This document shows positions 8,996 to 17,462 of a stretch of 64,000 nt of DNA, piece by piece (position 1 is the first letter of the stretch; the number at the start of each line of letters is the position of its first letter). The notes beneath the pieces are model-generated. The model was not told the origin of the DNA and ran no database searches. It saw nothing but the letters and a program-made list of their open reading frames with translations. The stretch is from Palleronia sediminis (GTDB lineage: Bacteria > Pseudomonadota > Alphaproteobacteria > Rhodobacterales > Rhodobacteraceae): contig NZ_SNAA01000004.1 of assembly GCF_004358695.1 (NCBI RefSeq), positions 1 to 64,000 of the forward strand, in the 5' to 3' direction. The position numbers were made by a program, and so were the translations under genes.

Positions 8996-9570
8996 CCAGG
9001 GTGATCACGAAATTCACCCGCAACGTGCCCCATTGGCAGCCGCGGCTGAAACCGGTCGATCTCGAAGAGGCGAGCCAAGAGCAACTGGACGCGCTCAAGG
9101 TCACGCCATCGAACACCAAGGTGTCGGAATACGTCCTGACGCTGGCCCATGATGTCGAAAGCCTCAAGGTACGCTCTCCGCTGTTCAACGCCATCATGTA
9201 TGACGAAGGCGGCATGTCGCGGTCCGAGCGGGAACTGGGCGCGCTCGGGGCCTCGATGGTCAACCATTGCATCTATTGCGCCGCGGTTCATGCGGCACGG
9301 CATGCGCAGCTCGAGAAATCCACAGATGTCACCGACAAGCTGTTCCGCGACGGGGCCCGGGCGGATCTGAGCCCGCGTGATCGCGCGATCTTCGATTTTG
9401 CCGTTGCATTGTCCGAGGCGCCGCCTCGGGTCGGGCAAGAGCATGTTGCGGCGCTCAGGGACGCGGGGCTGGACGAGGCCGAGGTGCTGGACCTCATCCT
9501 GTCGTCCGCGCTGTTCGGCTGGGCAAACCGCCTGATGCATGTGCTGGGCGATCCCGTGCGGGTGTCGTAA
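8992..9570 (+). CDS. AhpD-like alkylhydroperoxidase-domain protein (Avi_7169-like)
   Basis: This 192-aa protein has the AhpD/CMD core motif HCIYCAAVHAARHA with a CxxC pair and downstream His, the redox site of alkylhydroperoxidase D. The surrounding MSRSERELGALGASMVN and DRAIFDFAVALSEAP segments are typical of peroxidase-related CMD proteins. It overlaps the preceding CMD gene by 4 bp. It may reduce a peroxide formed by the flavin monooxygenase or act directly on the substrate. A ~100-bp gap with a TATACT -10-like hexamer (9615-9620) separates it from the dehydrogenase gene, so a second promoter is possible. Confidence 0.78.
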   Translation: MTRVITKFTRNVPHWQPRLKPVDLEEASQEQLDALKVTPSNTKVSEYVLTLAHDVESLKVRSPLFNAIMYDEGGMSRSERELGALGASMVNHCIYCAAVHAARHAQLEKSTDVTDKLFRDGARADLSPRDRAIFDFAVALSEAPPRVGQEHVAALRDAGLDEAEVLDLILSSALFGWANRLMHVLGDPVRVS

Positions 9571-9669
9571 ACCTCTTGCGGATCATGTTTTCGAAAGAAT
9601 GAACGACAATCTGCTATACTGCGACGGGATCGCGGAAACGTATCGCAGAAAGCCGGAGGGGGAGGGGAT

Positions 9670-10782
9670 TTGGGCAAGAAAGTAGGGTTGGCAGGCGCGG
9701 GGTCGGTCGCGTTCGGAACGGCGGCCGTTCTGAAAGAGGCGGGCCATGATCCGATGCTCTGGTCGCCCTCGGGTCGCGGCACCGAGGACCTGGCCCAGGG
9801 CGGAACGCTGCGCGCGACGGGCGCCGTGGAAACCACGCTCACCCCGCGGATCGCCAACAGCGCGGCCATGCTGGCACGCGAGAACGAGGTGTTGATCGTC
9901 GCCTTGCCCGCCTATGGCCACAAGGCCGTGCTCGATGCCCTGGCGCCGCATATCGCGGAGGGGCAGCATGTCATCATGTCCTCCCATGCTTCGCTCGGGG
10001 CGGTCTATCTCATGGGGTTACTGTCCGAACGTGGCGTCAGCGCGCCGATCACCGCCTGGGGCACCACGATATGCACGGGGCGGCGGCAATCGGGAACCGA
10101 GGTCACGGTGAACACCGTCCGAAACCGGGTCGACCTCTGCACAGTGCCCGCGGATCGCTCGGCCGAGGCGCTCAAACTTTGCCAGAAGCTTTTCGGGGAT
10201 CGGTTCCAGCCGCGTGACGGGTTGCTGGCGATTTCGCTGTCGAACCTCAATCCGCAGAACCACATGGGCATCGCGCTGGGCAACATCACCCGCATGGAGC
10301 GGGGGGAAACCTGGTCCCAGGGTCAGAACGTGACGCCGAAGGTCGGCCGCCTTCTAGAAGAGCTCGACCGCGAAAGGCTGGAGATCGCGCAGGCGCTGGG
10401 CTTGGGCGTCAAGACGATCTTCGAGCATTTCCACCTGTCTTTTCACGTTCCCATCGCCTCGATCTCGGAGATGAACCAGCAGATGCACGCCCAGGGCAAT
10501 GGCGGCACGGGGCCTGCCACGGCCGATAGCCGCTATGTCACCGAGGATGTGCCATATGGGCTGGTCCTGACCGCCGTCCTCGGCCGGCTGGCGGGACATC
10601 CGGCGATGCTGCACGAGGCGGGCATCCGCGTCTTTTCGGCGATGTATGGGCGGAACTTCGAGGCCGAAAACGAGATACTTGCGGCGCTCGATCTGGAGCG
10701 GTTCAGCCTCGACGATCTGCAGGAAGCCGCGAAAACGGGCCTTTTGCGTGACGCGCCGAACGCGGCCCGCGCGACGGCGTGA
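9670..10782 (+). CDS. NAD/NADP octopine/nopaline dehydrogenase family protein
   Basis: This 370-aa protein starts with a Rossmann loop, VGLAGAGSVAFGTAAVLKEAGH, and carries the C-terminal opine dehydrogenase helical domain, including FEHFHLSFHVPIASI with the conserved histidines. Opine dehydrogenases reversibly join or split an amino acid and a 2-oxo acid at the amine; in a catabolic setting the enzyme would oxidise an imported secondary amine. The start is a TTG at 9670, directly after a purine-rich GGAGGGGGAGGGGA site. It sits between the CMD pair and a polyamine-type importer, which supports an opine or amine substrate. Confidence 0.82.
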   Translation: MGKKVGLAGAGSVAFGTAAVLKEAGHDPMLWSPSGRGTEDLAQGGTLRATGAVETTLTPRIANSAAMLARENEVLIVALPAYGHKAVLDALAPHIAEGQHVIMSSHASLGAVYLMGLLSERGVSAPITAWGTTICTGRRQSGTEVTVNTVRNRVDLCTVPADRSAEALKLCQKLFGDRFQPRDGLLAISLSNLNPQNHMGIALGNITRMERGETWSQGQNVTPKVGRLLEELDRERLEIAQALGLGVKTIFEHFHLSFHVPIASISEMNQQMHAQGNGGTGPATADSRYVTEDVPYGLVLTAVLGRLAGHPAMLHEAGIRVFSAMYGRNFEAENEILAALDLERFSLDDLQEAAKTGLLRDAPNAARATA

Positions 10783-10823
10783 CTGGCAAATCGACCAACC
10801 AGAATCAACAGGGAGACGAAACC

Positions 10824-11933
10824 ATGACGAAACTCATTCTCAACCGCAGGCGCTTTCTCGGCACCGCCTCGATCACGGGTGCGGCGCTGGCATCGCCCGC
10901 CTATCTGCGCCGCGCCATGGCCCAGTCGGGCGGCGAGGTGAATATCTGGACCTACAACGATTTCGTGCCCGAGGCTTTCCGCGAGCAGTTCGAGTCCGAG
11001 ACCGGCATCAAGGTCAATGTCCGCCTCGTCGACGACCAGGGCAAGCAGTTCAACCTGCTGGCGGCCGAACAGCCCAACCCGACGGTCGACATCATGACCG
11101 TTGCCGGCCACCGGTTCCTGCAGTTCATCCAGAGCGATCTGCTTGCGCCGCTGGACACCGACCGCCTGTCCAACTGGTCGAACATCAATCCGACCTTCTC
11201 GGAAAGCGATTGGTCGACGATCAACGGCAACAAATGGGGCGTGCCGATCCTGTCCGGCATGGAGGTGCTGTCCTACAACACCGAGGTCGTCAGCGAAGAA
11301 GAGGCGATGACCTGGGATACGCTGTTCTCGCAGGAATACGCGAACCAGACCGCCTATATCATCCAGGACATGTTCTCGATCATCATGCTCAAGATGGGCT
11401 ATGACGGGAACATGGTCGAATACATGGACGACCCGGAAAAAGCTGCGGCGATCGTGGAAGAAGCCAAGAATTTCCTGATCGAGAAAAAGCCGCTCGTGCG
11501 CAAGTATTACGACAGCGGTGCCGAGTTCCAGCAGATGATGGTCAACCAGGATATCGTCCTGGGCCATAGCTGGAACGGGCCTGCCGCGGCGCTGATCAAT
11601 GACGGCTTCCCGCTGGGCATGACGATCCCGCGCGAGGGCTCGTATGGCTTTGTCTACACGTTCAACATCGCCAATAACGCGCCCAATTCCGAGAACGCCT
11701 ACACGTTCCTCGACGCGCTGCTGGCCTCGCCCGAGATCGGCGCCGCAATGACGAAAGCGTCGGGCTTCATCTCGACCTACAAGGGCGCGTCGGAATACCT
11801 GACCGATCTGGAACGGAAATCGACCGTCTTCCCCGACGAGCAGCTCGCGAACCTGCAATTCTTCCGTGCCGAGGCGAACGAGATGAAATACAGCCTCGTC
11901 GATCCGGCCGTCGAGGCGGTCAAGGCCGCCTGA
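10824..11933 (+). CDS. polyamine-type ABC transporter substrate-binding protein (PotD/PotF-like)
   Basis: This 369-aa exported protein has a twin-arginine-like signal (NRRRFLGTASITGAALASPA, cleavage near AMAQ). The mature protein starts with the PotD-type strand VNIWTYNDFVPEAFREQFE. Other family elements are GHRFLQFIQSDLLAPLD, KWGVPILSGMEVLSYNTE and LGHSWNGPAAALI. ATG 10824 follows CAACAGGGAGACGAAACC. It is the first gene of a complete importer with two permeases and an ATPase. A stable intercistronic hairpin follows, which may allow the binding protein to be made in excess. The ligand could be a polyamine, an opine or another cation. Confidence 0.88.
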   Translation: MTKLILNRRRFLGTASITGAALASPAYLRRAMAQSGGEVNIWTYNDFVPEAFREQFESETGIKVNVRLVDDQGKQFNLLAAEQPNPTVDIMTVAGHRFLQFIQSDLLAPLDTDRLSNWSNINPTFSESDWSTINGNKWGVPILSGMEVLSYNTEVVSEEEAMTWDTLFSQEYANQTAYIIQDMFSIIMLKMGYDGNMVEYMDDPEKAAAIVEEAKNFLIEKKPLVRKYYDSGAEFQQMMVNQDIVLGHSWNGPAAALINDGFPLGMTIPREGSYGFVYTFNIANNAPNSENAYTFLDALLASPEIGAAMTKASGFISTYKGASEYLTDLERKSTVFPDEQLANLQFFRAEANEMKYSLVDPAVEAVKAA

Positions 11934-11952
11934 TCGCGCTTCGTCATCCAGG

Positions 11953-11978
11953 GCCCCGCCTCTTTCGAGGGGCGGGGC
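11953..11978 (+). terminator. intercistronic hairpin after the substrate-binding protein gene
   Basis: GCCCCGCCTC and GAGGGGCGGGGC form a long GC-rich hairpin with a TTTC loop. There is no T-run, and the permease gene starts 27 bp later on the same strand, so this is probably a partial terminator or an mRNA-stabilising structure rather than an operon end. Confidence 0.6.
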
Positions 11979-12004
11979 AATGACACCAGCGAAAGACAAT
12001 CCGA

Positions 12005-12985
12005 ATGAGCTTTGACGCATCCGCGAAACGCGGCGGGCATGCCCCGGACAGGCAGGACCGGACCTTTTGGGGTCGCCTTGCCGGATGGGGGCCGTATCAC
12101 ACGCTGATGCGACTGGCGACCGCCTCGCCGCGTCGTCAATTCCTCATCCTGGCCGCCTTTCCGATCCTCTGGGTGCTGACGCAACATCTGGGGCCGATGC
12201 TTCAGATGCTGCGCGTTTCGCTGACGGATGCCTACCCGGTCGCGCCGGGGGTGGAGCAGAGCTTCACGCTGGATAATTACGCGCGGTTCTTCGGCGACAG
12301 CATCTTCTGGATGCCGTTCTTCCGCACGTTGACCTTTGCCGGGGTGTTCACGCTTTGCACGCTGTTGATCACCTATCCGGTCGCCTATTTCCTCGCCCGC
12401 CATGTCAGTCGCCGCAACCAGATGCTGTTCCTGCTGCTGCTGCTGATCCCGTTCTGGGTCGGGGAAATCGTGCGCACCTATGCGATCATGATCCTGCTGG
12501 GCAATACCGGGGCGGTGAACCTCGTGCTCAAGACCCTCGGCCTGATCGACCGGCCGATCCCCTTCATGTATACCAGCTTTTCCATGGGCGTCGGCATCGT
12601 CTACCTGACCGCGCTCTACATGCTTTTGCCTCTTTATTCCGCTCTCGAAAAGCTGCCGCAAAGCATGAACGAGGCCGCTGCCGATCTGGGCGCGGGCGCC
12701 TGGACGCGGTTCCGCCGCATTTCGCTCCCGCTCACGATCGAGGGGATCTCTTCGGGGTGCACGCTCGTGTTCCTTATCTCGACCGGGTTCTACGCCACGC
12801 CCGTCCTGCTGGGGGGGCCGTCGACCACGGTTTTCGCCGAGACCATTGCCGGCTTTTTCCACGTCGCGGGGGATGAATGGCCCACCGGGGCAGCCTTTGC
12901 CACGATCATGTTCGCGGCCGCGCTCGTCATCACGGCGGCGTTCCAGAAGCTGATGGGCGCCCTGCGCAAGGGAGACAGGAAATGA
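12005..12985 (+). CDS. ABC transporter permease, PotB/PotH type
   Basis: This 326-aa inner-membrane protein has about six hydrophobic segments and a charged N-terminal tail. The EAA loop reads MNEAAADLGAGAWTRFRRISLPL, the contact site for the ATPase. It is the first of two permeases of the polyamine-type importer and overlaps the second by 4 bp. The N-terminal ~35 residues before the first membrane segment are longer than in E. coli PotB. Confidence 0.9.
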   Translation: MSFDASAKRGGHAPDRQDRTFWGRLAGWGPYHTLMRLATASPRRQFLILAAFPILWVLTQHLGPMLQMLRVSLTDAYPVAPGVEQSFTLDNYARFFGDSIFWMPFFRTLTFAGVFTLCTLLITYPVAYFLARHVSRRNQMLFLLLLLIPFWVGEIVRTYAIMILLGNTGAVNLVLKTLGLIDRPIPFMYTSFSMGVGIVYLTALYMLLPLYSALEKLPQSMNEAAADLGAGAWTRFRRISLPLTIEGISSGCTLVFLISTGFYATPVLLGGPSTTVFAETIAGFFHVAGDEWPTGAAFATIMFAAALVITAAFQKLMGALRKGDRK

Positions 12986-13785
12986 ACGACCGTCCCGAAC
13001 TCTTCCGCGGCAACCGCATCTTTCTCGCCTGCATCTATTGGTCTTTCGTCCTTTACGTGTTCGTGCCGCTGATCCTGATGGTGCTCATGGGCTTCAAGGA
13101 CAGCAAGTTCATCGGCTTTCCCATCCGTTCATGGACGCTGGAATGGTATGTGGGGGTCTTTGCCGATGCCGAGATCCTGTCGACCTTCGGCTACTCGGTC
13201 GCCATCGCGATCCTGTCGACGCTGATCTCGATCTTTGTCGGCACATGGCTTGCCGTCTTGCTGGAGGGGCGCAAGTTCTGGGGGCGTACCATCATATTCG
13301 GCCTGGCGGTGCTGCCGGCGCTGGTTCCGGGGATCATCTCGGCCATCGCGTTCCGTATCTACGCCCGCTGGCTCGGGATCGAGCCGGGCATGGGCGCGAT
13401 CGTCTGGGCGCATGCGGTGCATAACGTGCCCTTCGTCGTGCTCGTGGTGATGGCGCGCCTCTCGACCCTGCCCAGAAGCCAGATCGAGGCCGCCCGCGAC
13501 CTGGGGGCCGATCCGCTGATCTCGTTCATCCGCATCACGCTGCCCTATCTCGTGCCCGCCATACTCGGCGCGTCGATCTTCTGCCTGCTGCTGTCGTTCG
13601 ACGATTTCGTGCGCTCGTTCTTTCTCGGCGGCTACGAACCGACGCTGCCGGTTCTGATCTTTGCCATGCTTCGTTCGGGAATGAGCCCCGAAATCAACGC
13701 CATCGCGACCGTCGCGCTGATCCTGACCGCCGTCGTCGGCATCTGGGCCGAGCGTTTCACCCGTCGCATGAACAAGGATAGCTGA
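12982..13785 (+). CDS. ABC transporter permease, PotC/PotI type
   Basis: This 267-aa inner-membrane protein has six predicted membrane segments and the EAA motif IEAARDLGADPLISFIRITLP. The segment LLSFDDFVRSFFLGG near the C-terminus is typical of PotC/PotI. The ATG overlaps the stop of the first permease (ATGA), and the ATPase gene starts 3 bp after its own stop. Its role is the second half of the transmembrane channel for the imported amine-like solute. Confidence 0.9.
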   Translation: MNDRPELFRGNRIFLACIYWSFVLYVFVPLILMVLMGFKDSKFIGFPIRSWTLEWYVGVFADAEILSTFGYSVAIAILSTLISIFVGTWLAVLLEGRKFWGRTIIFGLAVLPALVPGIISAIAFRIYARWLGIEPGMGAIVWAHAVHNVPFVVLVVMARLSTLPRSQIEAARDLGADPLISFIRITLPYLVPAILGASIFCLLLSFDDFVRSFFLGGYEPTLPVLIFAMLRSGMSPEINAIATVALILTAVVGIWAERFTRRMNKDS

Positions 13786-13788
13786 GCC

Positions 13789-14871
13789 ATGTCCGACCAG
13801 ACGCCGCTTGTCCGCATCGAAGGTCTGTCCAAGCATTTCGGCGATACCGTCGCGCTGGACAACCTGACGCTGGACATCGCCAAGGGCGAGTTCGTCACCT
13901 TTCTCGGCCCGTCGGGCTGCGGCAAGTCAACCACGCTGCGCATCCTCGGCGGGTTCGAGCGTCCGACGACCGGGCGGGTGATCCTCGACGGCGAGGACGT
14001 GACCCGGCAACCGCCGGAAAAGCGGCATGTGAACATGGTGTTCCAGGACTACGCGCTGTTCCCGCACATGACCGTGGCGCAGAACGTGGCCTTCGGGCTC
14101 GAGCTCAAGGGGATGAGCAGATCCGAGATCAGGCGCCGGTCCGAAGAGATCATGTCATTTCTCGAGCTCGAATCCTATGCCTCGCGCTATCCCCTTCAGC
14201 TTTCGGGCGGCCAGCGGCAGCGGGTGGCACTGGCGCGCGCCCTTGCCCCCGACCCGGCGCTCTTGCTGCTGGACGAGCCGCTGGGCGCGCTCGATGCAAA
14301 GCTCCGCGGCCAGGTTCAGCAGGAACTGAAATCGATCCAACGCCGCACGCGGAAAACATTCTTCTTCGTCACGCATGACCAAGAAGAAGCGCTGACCATG
14401 TCCGACCGGATCGTGGTCATGAACAAGGGCAAGGTCGAGCAGGACGGCACCCCCGAAGAGCTGTATTTCCGCCCGGCGAGCCGTTTCGTGGCCGAATTCA
14501 TCGGCGAGACCAACCTGCTCTCGGGCCAGATGCGCGGCACCGAGGGCGACAAGGTCGTGATGGACTGGGAAAACACGACATTGCTGGGAACGGCGCCCGC
14601 CGGCATCCCCGGAAAGGGCCAGCCGATCACGGCATCGGTCCGCCTGGAAAAGCTCGGCTTCAGCGCCGAGCGTCCGCAAACCGCGAACGCCGTGCAGGGG
14701 CGCGTGGTCGGCAAGACCTTCCTCGGCAGCCGAATGGCGGTACAGGTCGCGGTGGGCGACGGTGACGTGCTTCTCAAAGCCTATGTCGACGTGCAGACCG
14801 GGCAATCGGTCGATGACGACCTGATCTGGATCGGTTGGGAACCGGACAACATGGCCGTTCTGAACGACTGA
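13789..14871 (+). CDS. ABC transporter ATP-binding protein, PotA type
   Basis: This 360-aa ATPase powers the importer. Walker A is GPSGCGKST (residues 40-48), the Q-loop is VFQDYALFPHMT, the signature is LSGGQ (138-142), Walker B is LLLLDEP (158-164), and the H-loop lies in FFVTHDQEEALTMSD. A C-terminal TOBE domain (about residues 280-360) follows, as in PotA. It closes the operon; a small GCGGCC-ATG-GGCCGC hairpin just after the stop (14872-14886) may be part of the end structure. It converges with the P450 gene. Confidence 0.92.
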   Translation: MSDQTPLVRIEGLSKHFGDTVALDNLTLDIAKGEFVTFLGPSGCGKSTTLRILGGFERPTTGRVILDGEDVTRQPPEKRHVNMVFQDYALFPHMTVAQNVAFGLELKGMSRSEIRRRSEEIMSFLELESYASRYPLQLSGGQRQRVALARALAPDPALLLLDEPLGALDAKLRGQVQQELKSIQRRTRKTFFFVTHDQEEALTMSDRIVVMNKGKVEQDGTPEELYFRPASRFVAEFIGETNLLSGQMRGTEGDKVVMDWENTTLLGTAPAGIPGKGQPITASVRLEKLGFSAERPQTANAVQGRVVGKTFLGSRMAVQVAVGDGDVLLKAYVDVQTGQSVDDDLIWIGWEPDNMAVLND

Positions 14872-14960
14872 GCGGCCATGGGCCGCCATGCGGACGATGG
14901 CGCGGCGGTTTTCCAGGAGTTACCCCCCGCGTCGTCACGCCTGCGCGCCCCGCCGTCCGG

Positions 14961-16100
14961 TCAGCGCAGGACGATCGGCACCCGGCGATATCCGCCGACG
15001 GGGGAAACCTCTCGCTCGGGGTCTTTGCCCGGTGCGAAAGCAAGGCTGTCAACCGCATCGAGGATCGCGCGGAGCGCTATGCGCAATTGCCAGGTCGCCA
15101 GGAGCCGTCCGGGGCAAACGTGGCGGCCGATGCCGTAGACCAGGTTGGCGGCCGCGTTCGCTTCGGGCGCAAAGCCGTCGCCGAAAACGGCTTCGTCGCG
15201 ATTGGCCGATGTCCAGTGCAGCTTCACGCGGGCATTGGCCGGCAGATCCTTGCCGCCGATCCGCACGGGGCAGGTCGTGATCCGCCGGTTCGACACGAAA
15301 GGATCGTCGAGGCGCAGGATCTCGTCGATGATCGCATCGGTCTCGGCATCCGATGCACTTCTCAAACGCTGCGCGATCGCCGGTTCTTTGGTCACATGCG
15401 CGATCAGCACACCCACGCAAAGCGCGATCGACCCCAGATCGCCCCCGGTCCAGTTGCGCAGAATCGAGACCGTTTCCGCCTCGGTCAACGCCCGGCCGTC
15501 GACGGTTTCGCGGCAGAGCCGCGTGGTCACGTCGTCGGGCGCCGCGTCGGGATCGGCCAGGCGCGGCGCCAGCACGGATCGGATGATCGCGTCGAACTGC
15601 CCGGCCACCTCCGCGGTGCGCTCGAGGTCGCCGGATCGGGTCGCGGCGTGGTTCGCCTCCATCCACGACAGAAGGCGCGGTTCCAGATCGGCGGGCCAGC
15701 CAAGCCACGCGCATTGCGCGCGGACCGCAAAGACCGCGCCGATCTCGCTCACGGCGTCGACCGGCTTGCCGCGCGGCAATGCCGCGACGAGTTCGGCGGC
15801 GATCCGCTCGAACACCGGCACGAACGGCTCCAGCGCGGTGCGGGTCAGGTACCGGTCGACGATGCGGCGGAACCGCGTGTGTTCGTCACCGTCAAGGCCG
15901 TTCGGAACCTGCAGGAAACGCGACACATCGCTGGAGAACGTGACGTCGTCCAGGGCGGCGGCCACGACATCGGCATGTCTGAGCAGGACCCAATAGCCGG
16001 CGTCGTTTTCGATCACGCGGTGCCGCGGCCGCAATTCGTCGGTATAGGCGCGCAGGTCGCGTCCCGCGGGGGTCGCTATATCGGGCATGTGATCCGTCAT
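14961..16100 (-). CDS. cytochrome P450
   Basis: This is a 379-aa soluble bacterial P450. The heme loop is YGIGRHVCPG, with the thiolate ligand C329; the usual Phe is replaced by Tyr. The ExxR motif is E260-ILR. The I-helix reads NWTGGDLGSIAL instead of the usual (A/G)GxDT, so the conserved acid-threonine pair for oxygen activation is not in its normal form. The ATG at 16100 follows AGGGAAAGG; an ATG at 16169 would add 23 unsupported residues. It converges with the potA-type gene. No redox partner gene is adjacent and the substrate is unknown. Confidence 0.88.
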   Translation of the reverse strand: MTDHMPDIATPAGRDLRAYTDELRPRHRVIENDAGYWVLLRHADVVAAALDDVTFSSDVSRFLQVPNGLDGDEHTRFRRIVDRYLTRTALEPFVPVFERIAAELVAALPRGKPVDAVSEIGAVFAVRAQCAWLGWPADLEPRLLSWMEANHAATRSGDLERTAEVAGQFDAIIRSVLAPRLADPDAAPDDVTTRLCRETVDGRALTEAETVSILRNWTGGDLGSIALCVGVLIAHVTKEPAIAQRLRSASDAETDAIIDEILRLDDPFVSNRRITTCPVRIGGKDLPANARVKLHWTSANRDEAVFGDGFAPEANAAANLVYGIGRHVCPGRLLATWQLRIALRAILDAVDSLAFAPGKDPEREVSPVGGYRRVPIVLR

Positions 16101-16343
16101 GGCAAAGCCTTTCCCTGTTCCGGCCGGAACGGCCATGCAGTTGCGGCTGACGGGGTTGCGCAGGTTCATGCCGTTGCGCCGTCAGGCCCATGGCGGGGCG
16201 AAGCCGCGCGGCCGGAATACTCGGACGCGGTCGGTATAGGCACGATCCGTCCTGCGGTTCAATTCAGGCACCGGGCATAGACGGAATGTGCGGGGCGCAT
16301 TGCTCCGTCGCGCAAGGTCAGAGATCGCCGGCCGGGTAGTGCC

Positions 16344-16553
16344 TCAGTCGATCCGTGTCAGGGCGCTTTCCTTGTGGGCCGCGACATGATCGGTCTTGTC
16401 GCTCTCGATCTCGTATTGCGGCTCATCCTCCGACGCGCGTCTCGTGTGGCCCTTGTACTCGAAATCGCTCGTATGGATGGCGCTGATCCTGCCCGAGACG
16501 TGACCCGCCTCCGAGTTCCAGCATACGTGATCGCCAATCTCGAACTTCGCCAT
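16344..16553 (-). CDS. DUF2945 / hypervirulence-associated TUDOR-domain protein
   Basis: This 69-aa protein begins MAKFEIGDHVCWNSEAGHVSGRI and continues with DFEYKGHTRRASEDEPQYEIESDKT, the pattern of the short DUF2945 family. It is a small beta-rich protein predicted to be cytosolic. Its function is unknown; members are often linked to stress conditions. It stands alone, with 243 bp of non-coding sequence between it and the P450 start and 168 bp to the next operon on the other strand. Confidence 0.8.
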   Translation of the reverse strand: MAKFEIGDHVCWNSEAGHVSGRISAIHTSDFEYKGHTRRASEDEPQYEIESDKTDHVAAHKESALTRID

Positions 16554-16721
16554 CTCACGGCCCCCTCTGCGTTCGACTGTCCGAAATCAGCGCTTGCCGA
16601 CGCCCGAGGTTCCACGCCCGAGCCGCCCGGCCGGTGAAACAATCGGATTGGCCGCCCCGTTGGTCATGCTACGACCGGGCCAGCACCCGCCTGCCGCACC
16701 AAAGCCGGATCGACCCTCGAC

Positions 16722-17462
16722 ATGGAATCCCTGCCGGTCCTGACATGGAACGTTCACCGCACCGTCGGGCAGGACGGCATCGCGGATGCGCGCCGGGTCG
16801 AGAGCGTCATCGCACACGAGGTCGCATCCCGTCGCCCCGGCGTTCTGGCCCTGCAAGAGGCCGATAGCGACGATCCCCCGCACCGGGCGCTGCTCGACCG
16901 GGCGTGGATCGAGCGGCAGACCGGTCTGCGCAGCGTTCACGACCGTTCCGATATGCGGTGGGGCGGCGAGAGCGGCGGGTATCTCGGGAATATCGTCCAT
17001 ATCGACCCCGATCTGCAAATCGACTTTCACCGGATCGTCGAGCTGCCGGGCCATTGCCCGCGTGCGGCCGTGCTAGTAGAAGCGCGACTGGGCGGTTCGC
17101 GGGTGCGCATCGTGTCCTGCCATCTCTCTCTTTTACAGGCGCTGCGTGCGGTTCAGATCCGTCTGATCGGCCAGGTCATAGCGAGGCGTGCGCCCATGCA
17201 AACCATCCTGCTCGGCGATCTGAACGAATGGCGCCCCTGGGGTGGCTTGGCGCTTGCCCCGGCGCTTTCGGGCATGGCGCTTTCGGGGCCGACGGTTCGG
17301 ACCTTTCCGGCGGGGCGGCCCCTGCTCGCGCTCGACCGTGTCCTGTCCGCCCCCGGCTGCGTGGGCGATGCCGTCGCGCTCGACAGTCCGGCGATCCGCG
17401 CGGCGTCCGACCATCGCCCCCTGTTCGCGCGGGTGCGTCTGCGTGGGGAGGCGCGGGGATGA
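16722..17462 (+). CDS. endonuclease/exonuclease/phosphatase (EEP) family hydrolase
   Basis: This 246-aa protein has the EEP fold: LTWNVHR at the N-terminus (Asn metal site), LALQEADS (catalytic Glu), VSCHLSLLQALR (catalytic His region), ILLGDLNEWRPWG (D-x-N) and a final SDHRPLFARV (Asp-His pair). Members cleave phosphodiester or phosphoester bonds in nucleic acids, phospholipids or inositol phosphates. No signal peptide is seen. It opens a seven-gene operon with 4-bp overlaps that includes a CDP-alcohol phosphotransferase and a sulfatase-like membrane enzyme, so a phospholipid-related phosphodiester is a more likely substrate than DNA. That is inference. Confidence 0.82.
   Translation: MESLPVLTWNVHRTVGQDGIADARRVESVIAHEVASRRPGVLALQEADSDDPPHRALLDRAWIERQTGLRSVHDRSDMRWGGESGGYLGNIVHIDPDLQIDFHRIVELPGHCPRAAVLVEARLGGSRVRIVSCHLSLLQALRAVQIRLIGQVIARRAPMQTILLGDLNEWRPWGGLALAPALSGMALSGPTVRTFPAGRPLLALDRVLSAPGCVGDAVALDSPAIRAASDHRPLFARVRLRGEARG

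Noticed and set aside
16722-17462. Calling the EEP protein a DNA repair exonuclease (XthA-like)
   Set aside because: Only the fold motifs are shared; the gene neighbours point to phospholipid or phosphodiester chemistry, and no XthA-specific residues were identified.
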